A stretch of 64,000 nucleotides of DNA, taken from positions 4,567,164 to 4,631,163 of the forward strand of contig NC_030988.1 in assembly GCF_000149955.1 (NCBI RefSeq). Direction: 5' to 3'. Both the position numbers and the translations under genes were made by a program. The notes under the pieces are model-generated. The model saw only the letters and a list, made by a program, of their open reading frames with translations. It made no database searches and was not told the origin of the DNA. This DNA comes from Fusarium oxysporum f. sp. lycopersici 4287 (taxonomy: Eukaryota; Ascomycota; Sordariomycetes; Hypocreales; Nectriaceae). How positions within the stretch are numbered: the stretch's first letter is position 1; the number at the start of each line of letters is the position of its first letter. This document shows positions 44,901 through 56,288 of the stretch, in pieces.

Positions 44901-46946
44901 ACAACATCCAGTTAGAAGAAGTCATGTTCTCGAAGTTAGCGCTCATGATATTAAGATCAATATCGCCAAGCCATTTGGCTAAAAGAATACGACTGGCAGA
45001 TCCTTGGGGGTGTCTGCTCATCTCATCCCTAATCAGATCTTCAACCTCTTTGTTCCATCCGAAGATGGTGTTGAGCATTTGACGGCGCAGATCATCATTG
45101 GTGAGACGAGCACTGTTGGCACCCATAGCATGCTTGTAAGGAATATCGCTAAGACATGCCCGAGTAAACTTGAATAGGTCGTGAACTTTGTTGTCGTCAG
45201 GGCTACGGGGAACTTCATTGCGTAGGCGAGAAGGTCTTCTTCGTGATCGGCTTGAGACCATGGAAGGAACATTTGTAGTGCCAAGGGAGCATCCCATGGA
45301 ATAAGTGTCTAAATCTCTCGTGTTACCATGAGCACTGTTGCCAATAGTTGATGGCCTGATCGAGGTTCCAGCCGAGATATAGGTGTTTTCTGACAGTGCT
45401 CTTGACCTCATGGATCCGGGGTAACGGCCAGGGGTTTGAGACGACCCAGCTGAGGATTTCGATAAGGATGGAAGTCCACTCCAGCTTGAGACAGGGCTAG
45501 CTGATTCGTAAGGCTCATTACCAGAGTCGTAAGCTTGGCGTCGAGTCAGGCGAGTAAATAGCGATCGGTGATCTTCCTCACTCTCGGAAATATTCATATA
45601 CAGGGGAATAGAGCTCGTCTCAGACTCGGAGGCGATAGTGGTAGCCGAGGTCGCTGATCGATCACCAGTTTCTTCTGAGACTGGAGGCGAGGGTGGCAAT
45701 AGGTTTGCTGGGTGTTGGACATTGGCGACCATGATGGCCGGGGAGTTCAGGTCGAACTGCTGCACAGTGTTATTGGGGCCAAGGGTGAACAACGTGGCAC
45801 CGGGGCCATATACGGCGAGGCCGCGAACAAGATCAAGAGTTGGGATGGGATCATGAGTGACATGCTTTGTCCTAACATCCCATGACTGTGTTTGCCTGTG
45901 AACGTGTTAGTTGATAATAGGGGTCATGTAGGTAAGCGCGCGAGTAGCCTGGAGCGGTTTATGGCGGTCGCAAGCTGCTAACTTACGAGTCGGAATACTG
46001 AATGATACGACCATTCTTGGACCATCCCATCCAGTTGGGTCCTTCCACGGAGGTTTCAGCCTTCCTAAGGTTTCGAACTATTTTTGCAGGGTCGTCGGCG
46101 CTGTATGTCTTTGCCACACTCCAGACTCGCAAGACACCGTCATGCATCTGGACAGCAAGCATGTTCGACTTTTGCCGAGACGAAGCAGCATGCCACGCGA
46201 GATTGATGATGGGTGATGGCCCTCTGGACGTGGTGAGGTTGTGAAAGATGGTGAAGCGTGGCTGCAGGGTCGCAACAAATAGAGAGCCATTCTGGTAACT
46301 ATCATCGTGTTAGTGAGGCTTGAATTGCAGATGCAGGAGAAACTCACCCGATAGCAAATGTTCGACAATCAGCTGATGGTGCCAATGCAGTCACGGCAAT
46401 TTGGCCAATAGTCCCCGAAGAAATATGTTCAGATGTTGAAGGCTCAAATATAATAATACTTCCTTTTGTATTGCCTGCAAATGGTCAGTCAGGATCGTGA
46501 GGAACTCTTTCCAATAACTTACCGAAAGCCACCTTGCCATTTTTCATCCACGCTGCGACAGTTAAATGATCGTAACAGGCAAACCGAGAGATCTCATCGC
46601 CTGTCATTAGATCCCACACAATTGCTGTTTGGCCAGCATCGTAACTAACAACGAAGCGGCCACCACCAGCCTCACTCTGGTTATCGACCGCCAACAATTG
46701 AACCTCATCAGCGTGCCGAGAAAACGTTCGTTCAATGGTGAGAGTATCATGATGACAGCAAACAACGGATGAACCCTGGGCGTACAAGAACATAGACGCA
46801 GTGGCGGCGCAGGGGTCAAAGTACTTTAAATCGGTAACATGAGGTATCGTGGTGCTGTCTGGGACCTGCGTCGTCTTGCGCATTGTTGCAGGCCTTTTGC
46901 TGCTGAAACTTGTTGATACGGTGCGATTCCGCGACGAACCGGCCAT
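41950..46946 (-). pseudogene. Large WD40 / helical-repeat fungal protein with four in-frame stops
   Basis: Exons read by eye are 46946-46523, 46474-46348, 46298-45987 and 45895-41950, with introns of 48, 49 and 91 bp and good GTAAGT/GTGAGT donors; all joins keep frame. The model has 1602 codons. Codons about 20-300 form WD40 blades (GQTAIVWDLMTGDEISRF, LRVWSVAKTYSADD, TQSWDVRTKHVTHD). The middle is Ser-rich, then about codons 520-720 form a helical domain (LRRQMLNTIFGWNKEVEDLI ... HNDAIEVYISHKRYMEALIL). The end is Pro-rich and charged, closing LNRNEMI. In-frame stops occur at codons 1011 (43726-43728 TGA), 1120 (43399-43401 TGA), 1167 (43258-43260 TAA) and 1188 (43195-43197 TGA). Coding text continues in the same frame across all four, so this is one gene, not two. 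The codons fit loss of CGA or CAA. Without readthrough a 1010-residue protein with the WD40 and helical parts remains possible, so partial function cannot be excluded. Confidence 0.8.
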
Positions 46947-49900
46947 GCGGAGGAATTGATGGGCCTTTTGAGAGCCCTAAGATGGTCGGCCGATTGAAGT
47001 GCCGGAAGCTATGTATCTCCGTGGCACGGTTCACAAAGTTTGAATCGGAATTCCCTGGCGGGGTTCAGGGCAACACGATAGTTATCCTGGAAAAGATTGT
47101 GTAAGATGGTAGAACCGAGGAATTGTGGGAGTGAAAGGTGATTCACTGGGCATCGAGTCTTACCGATTTTGTCGGAGTTACCGCTTATATGATGGGCCAT
47201 CTATCGTGAGCTAGGCGTCACAGCTTCAAGCTTGGCGATCATCAGGTTCAGATCAGCGGTCACGATGTCGGGTCAAGGAACAAGGACGGACGGCGGACAA
47301 GAAACCCAAGCGGTAACAATATGGCATCTTCGAAAGATTGCCCTATCGGCACCGCGGCCAACAGCAGGCGGAGCGGATGATCGCCATAAAATCAAGACTC
47401 CGCTAGTCTATTGCGCTAACAGGGGATCGGATGGTGCTGTACGGGGTAGGTATCGTGACGTGAGTGGATCGGATGAGGAGGTGTAGGTAGTCGTCGACGA
47501 GGGAGAGCAGGTGAATGGAACATGCCAGGCCTTCAAATCTCTGTCGGAACCACAGAGGGTGGACAGATGATTGCCGACAAATCGCGTTTGGTGTCGTTAT
47601 CCTCAAGCTAAAATGGACAACCGTTGGACGGGCATATGAACAAGGGTGTAAATCCAGACCAATATTCAGCTGAGGGGACTTAGAGCACATTGTGATTACC
47701 GTTTGAGGGCTGGTTCTGGCGGAGAGAATCGTCGCTAAAGTCATTGCGATTGAGTGCGCTCTCACTATTGCCTTTTAGGTGAGCATATGTGATGCTTGGT
47801 AGGTCCGGAGACGGTCCGAGTGTAGACAAGTTAGCGTAGTGACAAGCAGGAAAGTGAAGCGCTTGCACACCGGTGGATCACCTTTCCAAGAGGCAATCAC
47901 CCCCGCCCGCCCGAGAGTCCTTTTGGCAACGTCTGCAATCAGAAACAGATACCGTGCCTTGGCCTTGGTGGAAACGTCGAATGTTGAGACCAGCCGCCCC
48001 CCCCACGATGCGCCGCAAACGCCAATGCCCAGCGGCAGACCCATTCTTTTCGCAAGGCAAGTCGATCTTTCATGACTTAGCTATCCTTTACAGGACCCCC
48101 AACATCTTCTGTGACCTTCAGTATCGGAACATATTCCATGGCCCTGGTCAACATCCACCGCTAGACGTTATCACGTGTGGGTCCCTGATCCCTGACATAG
48201 CAATGCTTCCACTCCATTTGTCTACACAGGACATCGAGGGACGTTTTCCCAATAACGCTCGAGTGCCTACATGCAGATAAACTTGGCAGCTGAAGCAATG
48301 CATCTTTCTACAACAGCAGGGAAGAACTGCTACAGTAAACTACGACTTATGAGCTTGGTAATAGTTTTCCCGCCAAATTCCCTTACTTGGGTATGTAGAA
48401 AATTAAGATGGTCAACTAAAGGCTTGTCTTTCACTCGACACGGTCTCCTGATAATGAATGTCTTCACCCCCACCACCCCTGTCGTCACTCGCCCTGTCCA
48501 TCCAAGCGAGCTGCTTGCCCGTGATCTCTGCGAGCGCGAAGGAAGGTACCCCGCACGTAATTTTCTTTTTTTAGGATGGGCAAGGCTCTGTTCGGCCTGT
48601 TATGTCATTTGCACCATATTAGTTAGCGCAGTCATTGTCTTTTGCACTGTGCCATGCCCGCTGTCTACCACGTGGGGAATGGGAGAACACCGACCGAAAA
48701 GTATTTTGGAGAACGTCAGAGGGATGTAGAACGAAGGGTCAAGCTAGTAGCGTTGATACTTCTGCCCATCTCTATAAAGATGTATCCCTACTCTTTAGCT
48801 ATGTGTAAACGTCTCAAACTACGCATGAGCGTATGAAACGTTGCGATCTGAAACCTCAACGTTATTGCTTCCATGCTATTGGATTTGATTCGCATAGGTT
48901 GCTCTATGCCCGAGTGTAACGCCACGCCGATCGACCTTTTAGCCCAAACTTGAGAGATGGATTCAACATGTTAGTATGAGCGAAGTGATTGCTTATTTGC
49001 TTGTCAGTCACAGCGCCACTTTCCTCTCTGACACTACCAAGCCTTTCGTCAACCTATTCTGGTCGGACGTAGGGTAGAGTCACGTTGACTAGCAAGAGCT
49101 TTAGCATTCACTAACGGCAAACAATAGAACATGCCGCAGAATGATACGTCTCTCTCCTCATGAACCTGCATTTCGGTGCCACAATGAAGGGTCGATTGTC
49201 AGCAATTGCTCAGACATAATTTGCTACTTCGCCGTGCGATACCGCCCGCCCTCAGAACTTTGCAAACACGAAACAAACCTCTTGAGAATCCACTTAAGAC
49301 CCAATCGATAGATCGGTGCATTCGTGTTCCATTGTCTTCTAAACGGTCCCCGTGGTGGTTAAGTGCCCGTAGCACCGGACTAATCAGGCCACTCAGTGTT
49401 GCTGTCAGTTCCAATGAAATTGTGCGAACGGATTGCTCCATGAAACTACTTCCAAAGTCAGGATCTTAGTAATTTAAGCCAGCAAAGACTCTGCAGACTT
49501 TCTGATAAACGGTTTCTCGGTTGGATACTCAACTCCAAGGCGAGAGCATTGCAACGTATCGCAGCCTGAGGATCCATTGATTCGTCCTGTTGGTCAGTTC
49601 ATAGCTCCGAGAGATTAAAACATTGAGGTGCTTCATATCTGCATTAGACTGATGCGGGTTGCATCCGCCAATTGGAGCCGGCATCAGCCAGCCATGAAAG
49701 CGCAGGGGGTCTTGCTGCATGGGGTCCACTCTCGCCTTAGCCTGACCCTCCAGGGGTGAAGCATGCTTCCTCATTCTCGTCAACTTACACACTTTTGAGC
49801 CCAGCCGCACACCCATTCCATCCGTCTTGCGGTCCCAGGGGTGTGTGGCCCACTGATTGGATTCGCACCGCAGGTGATTCAATTTTCTCATTAGCCGCCT

Positions 49901-50711
49901 TACTGAGACTAAGATATTCTACGTAGCAAAGTCTTATTGTGTGACGAAGCTTGTTCTGTAAGGCAAGCATCTTGACGCGAAAATGCTGTTTCCTCTCCTA
50001 CAGGTAACTGGTCTGTCACATATTAGCACACATATGAATAGCATCACGTGAAGTAATTGTGTAATAGCTACTTGACTCATACTACCTCTTTTGGCCGGCT
50101 CATATCGTTAAATGGTTCAAAAGTGGAATTTGCCCAAAGTTCTCACATAAGCAAGAGCGAGGAAATGCCCTCGGCTATAACAAATTGGCTGTCGGCGGGA
50201 CAAATGAAAGCACTGGAATTAGGTTAGCGAGAGCACAAGCGTGGGGGCACAACCTTCCGTGCTGATCGGGGGGAGCGGGGTATCACATCTGCCAATGCGC
50301 CTGGATATGTTTGGATGACTTGCTTCTTCTCTTTAGGTTTCTGCAGAAGTCAAGGGTCTCAGAGGTGTTGGCGTGCGAGCGGATATGCTCCCCGGCTGAC
50401 AGGGAGCAGAAATGAGGTCGTAGCAATCTAACAAGGATCTAGGGAGAGATTCCGGGTAATCCGGTGTACTGTCAATGGCAGGTCTGTGTACACCTTTTCC
50501 ACAGATTAGTCACCAGATAAAAGGTCCGGTTTATAAGTAAAGACGAAATCTGCCTCGATGGTAACATTATAGGGGCCTCAAGTTCTTTCAACAATAGGAA
50601 GTGTTGCCTTCATTTCATCCATCAATGTGTCATCTGCCAGTGTTACCATGACTACAGCCATACCATCCTACTTCAACCAAATTATTTACTCATTAGGGGA
50701 GCAATATTCCA
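46947..50711. other. Gene-poor stretch, 3.8 kb
   Basis: This holds the divergent upstream regions of the WD40 and bZIP genes. Frames such as 48271-48729 (+) and 49529-49891 (-) show no domain, promoter or splice support. I see no repeat or RNA gene here. The length before the bZIP start suggests a long regulatory or leader region. Confidence 0.45.
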
Positions 50712-51992
50712 ATGGCTTTGTGCATTCAAAATATTCTAAACTCGCCGGCCTTTGACGGAAACACATCTTCGTCCCCAGCGACCCAACCACCCAGCTTAAC
50801 ATCCGAGCCCTCTCCTAGAGCATCAACATGTCCACAAAGCCCGTATATGCCAACAGATCTCTCAGGTACAGCTCCTGGGCAGGCGGTGCCTGCTAAACGG
50901 CTCTTGGAGGATGGGACGATCGAAGACGTCTGGCCCCAGTATCCCAATCTACATCCTCCAATTGGATTATCGACTGGGCCTTCCTCAGCGATATCTGATC
51001 CTGGTAGATTGCGTTCACGGGCGCTAACTGCTCCCCACGGAACACAAGCTCCCCTCTTCACTTTACCTACAAGTCATGCGCCAGGTCGCCTGCAACCACC
51101 TCCGGCGCACCTTCAAGCTTCACATTCTCCTAACATACAGGCTGGTTGGCCACTCCCCCGTCCCACGAGTGAAACTATCTCGTCATGGTCAGAAACACTA
51201 CCAAGGCCTGGTATGTGGGGATCCCTTTTCGGTGTTGAGGAACAGCAAGCCTTCATGGCGCTTCCGGGAAGCGAGACACCCATCCCCGTCCATATGGACT
51301 TTTCCCAGGCGTCCAAGAAGGCAAACGAGAAGAGACAGAGAAATGCAAAGGCATCGACCAGACATAGAAGGAAGAAGAAGATTATGCAGGAAGAGAATAC
51401 AAAACAATTACAAGAGCTTCGGAATGAAAGGCGCCATATGGAAATGAGGATTGAGGAGCTGATTCAACAACGGGACTTCTACCGCGAAGACCGTAACCGT
51501 TTACGAGACATTGTCGCACAAACGCCATCAATAAGTGGCCTTGCTGCCGGACCTCCTAGTCCTACTATTTCGACAAGCAATTCTTACGCTGAGACCGGGT
51601 CGTTAGCATCAGGGCCATCTGGGTCCATGAGTTACGGTGATGTACTATCCAAAGAAAGACCAACCCAACGCCGTCGAACCGATGACCATCCTGAATATTC
51701 GCTTCCACCATACGGGTCCCCTGCGAGCGGCCACCCGAGTGCATCTTCCAGTGCACTACCTCCAATGCCCATGCCAGGTTATAGCGGGCCATCACGGCCA
51801 TCATCTACGGCATCCTCAGCGAGCGGCGAAAGGCTGCCGCCGCTGAGAGTAACGGAAGGTCGACCTCCTACTGGCCCACCCCCCGGGCCAGGTGTTCAAG
51901 AGCAGGATCTGCGAACTGGTCAGTGGGTTCCCGTTCAGCCTCGAGTTCCAGAGACTGGGTGGGCAACAAGGGACACTCACCGCAGGCCTTGA
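50712..51992 (+). CDS. bZIP-type transcription factor, 426 aa
   Basis: The single exon starts MALCIQNILN. Residues about 202-225 are the basic region (KKANEKRQRNAKASTRHRRK), with the N-x7-R pattern of bZIP DNA-binding helices. Residues about 226-265 are a heptad coiled coil (QLQELRNERRHMEMRIEELI). The N-terminal 195 residues and the C-terminal 160 are Pro/Ser-rich and likely disordered activation segments. Such factors act as dimers in the nucleus; the target genes are unknown. A downstream intron is not needed. The frame is clean and the composition is typical of a functioning fungal regulator. Confidence 0.88.
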   Translation: MALCIQNILNSPAFDGNTSSSPATQPPSLTSEPSPRASTCPQSPYMPTDLSGTAPGQAVPAKRLLEDGTIEDVWPQYPNLHPPIGLSTGPSSAISDPGRLRSRALTAPHGTQAPLFTLPTSHAPGRLQPPPAHLQASHSPNIQAGWPLPRPTSETISSWSETLPRPGMWGSLFGVEEQQAFMALPGSETPIPVHMDFSQASKKANEKRQRNAKASTRHRRKKKIMQEENTKQLQELRNERRHMEMRIEELIQQRDFYREDRNRLRDIVAQTPSISGLAAGPPSPTISTSNSYAETGSLASGPSGSMSYGDVLSKERPTQRRRTDDHPEYSLPPYGSPASGHPSASSSALPPMPMPGYSGPSRPSSTASSASGERLPPLRVTEGRPPTGPPPGPGVQEQDLRTGQWVPVQPRVPETGWATRDTHRRP

Positions 51993-53569
51993 TGCGATGG
52001 AATTTGATGTTTGAGATTTTCAGTGCATTACAGTTACGAAGGCTAGTGTCCTCAGCGCCTTGGAATACCGGAGTGTTCAGGCTTTTGGCATGGCTTTGGT
52101 GACGAACGTATGGGACTTTTGGAAGATGCCTCCGTTGGGCCAAGACGAATTTATCACATTTTGTAATGTTGTCTCATTTTATTCTCTTTCCTTCTTCACC
52201 ACCAGGTTCAGTGTTGCCTGTTGTCTAAATTGAGAATAGCCAACTACATAATGCAGTCCTTTCACGAATACTTATTAATTGCTATGGTAGCTATTTCGGT
52301 GTACAGCACAGCAGTTATAGGCCCTCACGCAGATGCAGAGATCACCTGAAGCCTTTAACCTTGTGAGATCTTCATTTGTAAAAGCGCCTGACCTCCGCAT
52401 GCATAACTTCCCGTAACGATCTATCCCGCAGTTTACCTCCGTCTCCGATTCATGGGCCCGCGTGACCGCCAGCGGCTTCATTCGCTATGCTACTGACGGT
52501 ATTGGGATGCTGCTTCCCAAGTATCTCTTGTCGGAAATGGAGGGTAATAAAGCTGTCAGAGAATTCCCCTGGCCCCTAGCTAGGATGCATCGCAAAGCCA
52601 ATACGGGTGGCCAGGCCACGAGGTTGGAAGATCCAGAGGGTTAGTAACGCAAATTGAGTTGTGAGACGCTACTCGAGATGTATCAAGCGCTAGCTGAAGA
52701 TATCCACCACCCCAAGGACGCGGTATCTGTTCGAGTAACGCAGAGCAGGAACGTAGAATGTCACAGCCACCAGAGTCTGCGCCTGGCGCATGAATAAAAA
52801 CGAATAGCCGCTGTAGAGTAGTAGAAATTGAGAGAGATTCTGTTCTTACATATACTCTGGTACGCCGTAAATTGGGACATCCTGTTCTGGATCAACCAAT
52901 TAGCCATCCAACCGATGGTTTCAGCATACATTAGAGCCACGTAGACATCAGGAGACGTGGCCACAGCTCTTCAAGTAGCAAGGCAGAATCGTAACCCGTC
53001 TACTAAGGTCCAATGGGCTAAGTGTTCTTTATTCTTTTCTCTTTGCTATGAACTTCATCCTGTCGTGTATTTGTTACCCTGAGACTTAGTACCACCACAG
53101 GATACGACAGAACCTGCATGGGATCATCGGATCCTAAATCTTCTGCACAACCTCTCGTTTTACCTTCAGCAATGAGAGGAAGATCATGCGAGCATTATGG
53201 GGTTGCATATCAAAAATTGCATATCAAAAATTGCATATCAAAAATTGAATTAGGTGTACGCTCGCTCGCCAACGCCACCCCGACGCAAATAGTATACTCG
53301 TTAGACACAAAAGGTTGGTGAAATATAACACAACCGGGTATTTGAGATCCGGACGTCTTTTCTGTCCCTCCAGATCTTCAGTCCGCTTAATCAGTGACCG
53401 TTGACAACATGAGAAGCCCGTCGTCACCTTACCCGTCGATCGCCAGGTACTCGTACACATAATGCTAAACAAAGAGCGCATCTCATCAATTCAGTTTGGC
53501 GTAAGTCGTTACTCTTGCTTATTCATCATTTTCTCTTATAAACCCACTTCGCATCCCCATAGCATTCAT
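51993..53569. other. Intergenic between converging genes, with a short tandem repeat
   Basis: No gene seen. Three perfect copies of GCATATCAAAAATT stand in tandem at 53205-53246. Confidence 0.5.
53205..53246 (+). repeat. 14-bp tandem repeat, three copies
   Basis: The unit GCATATCAAAAATT occurs three times without a mismatch. Confidence 0.95.
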
Positions 53570-54883
53570 TCATGACGGTGGGTTGCGACTTCGTCGATCA
53601 CGATTGGGTCCATCTGGTCGCTGAGCAAGTACATCTCTCAGTTGCGGGTCGTCCTTGTCTTTGTCTATATGATGAACACGGACGTGTCTAGGAGCAGTCA
53701 GCATCATTACTTGAGTTCGAGGGTCATATCTAGCTGTAGCACCGATATGGCCTAGCAAATTCACATACCGCTGAAGATTATCTGGACGTGGATATTTGTG
53801 TTCCCTATCAGGGCAAAAAGGGCAGACGTAGCCTGGGGAATCATGAACCAGGCCATGTCTTATCATTTCATTCTTTCGCTTGAAGCCCTTCCCCCCTTCA
53901 CTTCTCGGACACCCTTTGACTGGACAATAGTGTGGACGTATGGATGAGTGTACGTTCATGTGAGAGTTGAGAAGATACTGTGTCTGAAACGGTGCCGCAT
54001 TGCATCCATGGACTGTACATGTATACGAGCCGGCAATTCCATCAATGCTCATCCGATCAGCAACTGAGGTTGAGTTGACCCGGGTTGATATGGCGGGTGT
54101 AGAATTGGTATGATCGGTGTTCGGAGACTCGCCAGAATTGCTACTACTATATGCTGTTGGAGCGCGAGGGTGATTGCCATTTACTGGGCAATGGTGCCAA
54201 CTCATACCTGCCGTAGAGCATGGTAAAGATGCTCGATATCCATCTGGTGGTGAATGGGGTGACGATGGGAGATTGGTAGTCTTATGTCCTAGACTTCCAG
54301 CTCGCGAATTTGGGAAGGTCGAGGATGGGCCTGGGCGAGCACGACCAAGATCTTGTTCGGATAGGCGCTCTGGGGGTAAGTCGTGGAGCTCACCAAATGT
54401 CGAACGAAAAGACGGGAGAGATTGTGATGGAGGCTCGCCTGCTGGGGCGCGAACCCCATGATATAGCGGCGACAAGGATTCGTTAGACGAAGGTATTCGT
54501 GGTGATGTGACTGTGTTACCGGAGATATATCGCGACACAAACGGGTCCTTGATCAGGAGTGCGCCTGAAGCGAGGTTGCCGTCGACGGCCCCTTCTCGCC
54601 GCGGCTCTTCGCTTAGTGAGTCTTCGTCGCGTAGAAGACTTTCACGAGCAGCTTCGAGAGATATTTCAGGGGGATTCCATCCATTACCGAGATGTCGGAG
54701 CAACATACCAACTCCACCAGTTGCTTGAGACGTGCCATTGGGACCGATTTGATCTCTAGGTATATCTGGAGAAGGAGATCGAGATAGATTGAGTTTTGGA
54801 CATATAGGTTTGAGTTCGGGGCTTGGAGAATCCATATCATCCAGATCGTATGTATCATTTCTCGGGTTGAGGCGGTTTCTCAA
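53570..54883 (-). CDS. Three-finger C2H2 transcription factor (410 aa, 2 exons)
   Basis: Exon 1 is 54883-53769 and exon 2 is 53687-53570. The 81-bp intron (GTATGT...CTAG) has no stop and is a multiple of three, so the unspliced frame is also open, but only splicing rebuilds the third finger. Finger 1 uses Cys289, Cys294, His308, His312 (YTCTVHGC ... LLNSHMNVH). Finger 2 uses Cys320, Cys325, His343, His347 (YCPVKGCPRSEGGKG ... MIRHGLVH). Finger 3 uses Cys354, Cys357 and, after splicing, the His pair of NLQRHVRVHH. The first 285 residues are Ser/Pro-rich and disordered. A basic DKDKDDPQLRDVLAQR tail follows the fingers. It is likely a nuclear DNA-binding regulator with unknown targets. The start MRNRLNPRND is the first Met of the frame. 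Confidence 0.85.
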   Translation of the reverse strand: MRNRLNPRNDTYDLDDMDSPSPELKPICPKLNLSRSPSPDIPRDQIGPNGTSQATGGVGMLLRHLGNGWNPPEISLEAARESLLRDEDSLSEEPRREGAVDGNLASGALLIKDPFVSRYISGNTVTSPRIPSSNESLSPLYHGVRAPAGEPPSQSLPSFRSTFGELHDLPPERLSEQDLGRARPGPSSTFPNSRAGSLGHKTTNLPSSPHSPPDGYRASLPCSTAGMSWHHCPVNGNHPRAPTAYSSSNSGESPNTDHTNSTPAISTRVNSTSVADRMSIDGIAGSYTCTVHGCNAAPFQTQYLLNSHMNVHSSIRPHYCPVKGCPRSEGGKGFKRKNEMIRHGLVHDSPGYVCPFCPDREHKYPRPDNLQRYVNLLGHIGATARYDPRTQVMMLTAPRHVRVHHIDKDKDDPQLRDVLAQRPDGPNRDRRSRNPPS

Positions 54884-56288
54884 ATCACGGGAGAATTCGA
54901 TAAGAGAGGTATTATAGAGGTAATTGGGCAGGAGTACGACTCAAAAACCGTAGCAAATACATGCAAGCAAGTCGAGGTAATCAACATGCCAGTATTGGTT
55001 CGTATTCCGACTCCTGCTTTTTTGTATAGATCGATGGGCAGTATTCGGGAGCAATACTCAAGATACCTGTGATGTCAGCACTTAGTAGCTACCAAGTCGA
55101 GTCGGTTGAGGCTTGCGACGCGAGCGCGGGTAAGCTGTTGGCGCAAAGAAGCAGCGGGGATGATAGTGTATTCATCTTTCGCGGGGCAATGCGTAATATT
55201 TGGGAGACTCTACCTGTCCGATGAGTGAGAGGAATGCGAAAGGGGGATTCGGACCTTTTAGTGTTCGAGTGATTGGTGTTACATCTCCTGTCTTTCGTTA
55301 CGGTCAGTAGGCTGAGAACGTGAGACTCTTCGGATGAGGCTCTGCTTTGTTGTTGTTGTTGTTCTGGGGGCCCTATGACAGTGCGTATTAAGCGCCATCT
55401 TTCTTCAAGCTTAACCTATATCGGAATAGTGTAGCCGACAACCTAGCCAATGAGAACAAGTCTAGCTGGTGCGGGGCAACCGACATCTTTCGTGAGAACT
55501 CCTTCTTTCCTGCCAACTCCTTGCTCTACCTCGGAATTTTTGGGACGAAGAATCTTTCAGACCTCTCCCACTGAAGAGGAGATATGTAATACATATTTAC
55601 ATCGAATAACATGGGCAAAGTAAAGCGCTACTAGAATGACTTGAGGAGAAATGCAAGGAGTCTCTTCAGAAAGGCCTAGGGTAAGGCGCTTTCAGGCAAG
55701 ACAGATATCCCATGAAACATTGTTGTTTCTTTCTCTTGTAAAAACAGGAATGCATTCCTTTGCTCTCCCCTCTGGCCAACGCCGGCAAGGTATCAAGGTT
55801 CTAAAATTGGATGCCGTACTCCAAAGGGTATTCCTACGTCAGTTCAAGGCTAGTGGCCTTGGGTATGAGTCAAAGATCTCAACTTTTCGCAGTGTTCTTT
55901 TTGACAAAATTCACATTTGTATGTGACACCTGGGCAGTAGCATGCCTATCGTTCCCATTCAACAATCCCGTATTTGAGATTGGCACTTCATCTAAAGAGG
56001 GCGGATGCCTTAGAAGGGCCATGGCTTTACCGCAACTCGAATCTCCTTTTGATGCTGGCAAGAAGTAAGCTTCATCAAGCGTACAGCAGCCCAAAGAGAT
56101 AGAATGAAACAGGATCTCCCCTTCTATAACTTCCATAGCTCATACCAGCATTTGCACATTATTTTGCGGAGACGCATTTCATCAATGGAGTTGCAATCAC
56201 GATGAGGATAGTCGCGAACAGATCGAATCAATAATTCTATAGTACATCCTACTCGCAACTCTAAAAGCAAAGAAGCAGAAACACTACT
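54884..56288. other. Upstream region of the C2H2 gene, no gene seen
   Basis: It contains a short TTG-rich run at about 55350 (TTGTTGTTGTTG). Frames at 55651-55926 and 55879-56136 lack support. Confidence 0.45.

Noticed and set aside
48271..48729. 152-codon plus-strand frame upstream of the bZIP gene
   Set aside because: No domain, random composition, several overlapping alternatives.
53570..54883. Single-exon reading of the three-finger gene (437 aa)
   Set aside because: The in-frame 81-bp stretch has perfect intron borders, and its removal restores the third zinc finger.
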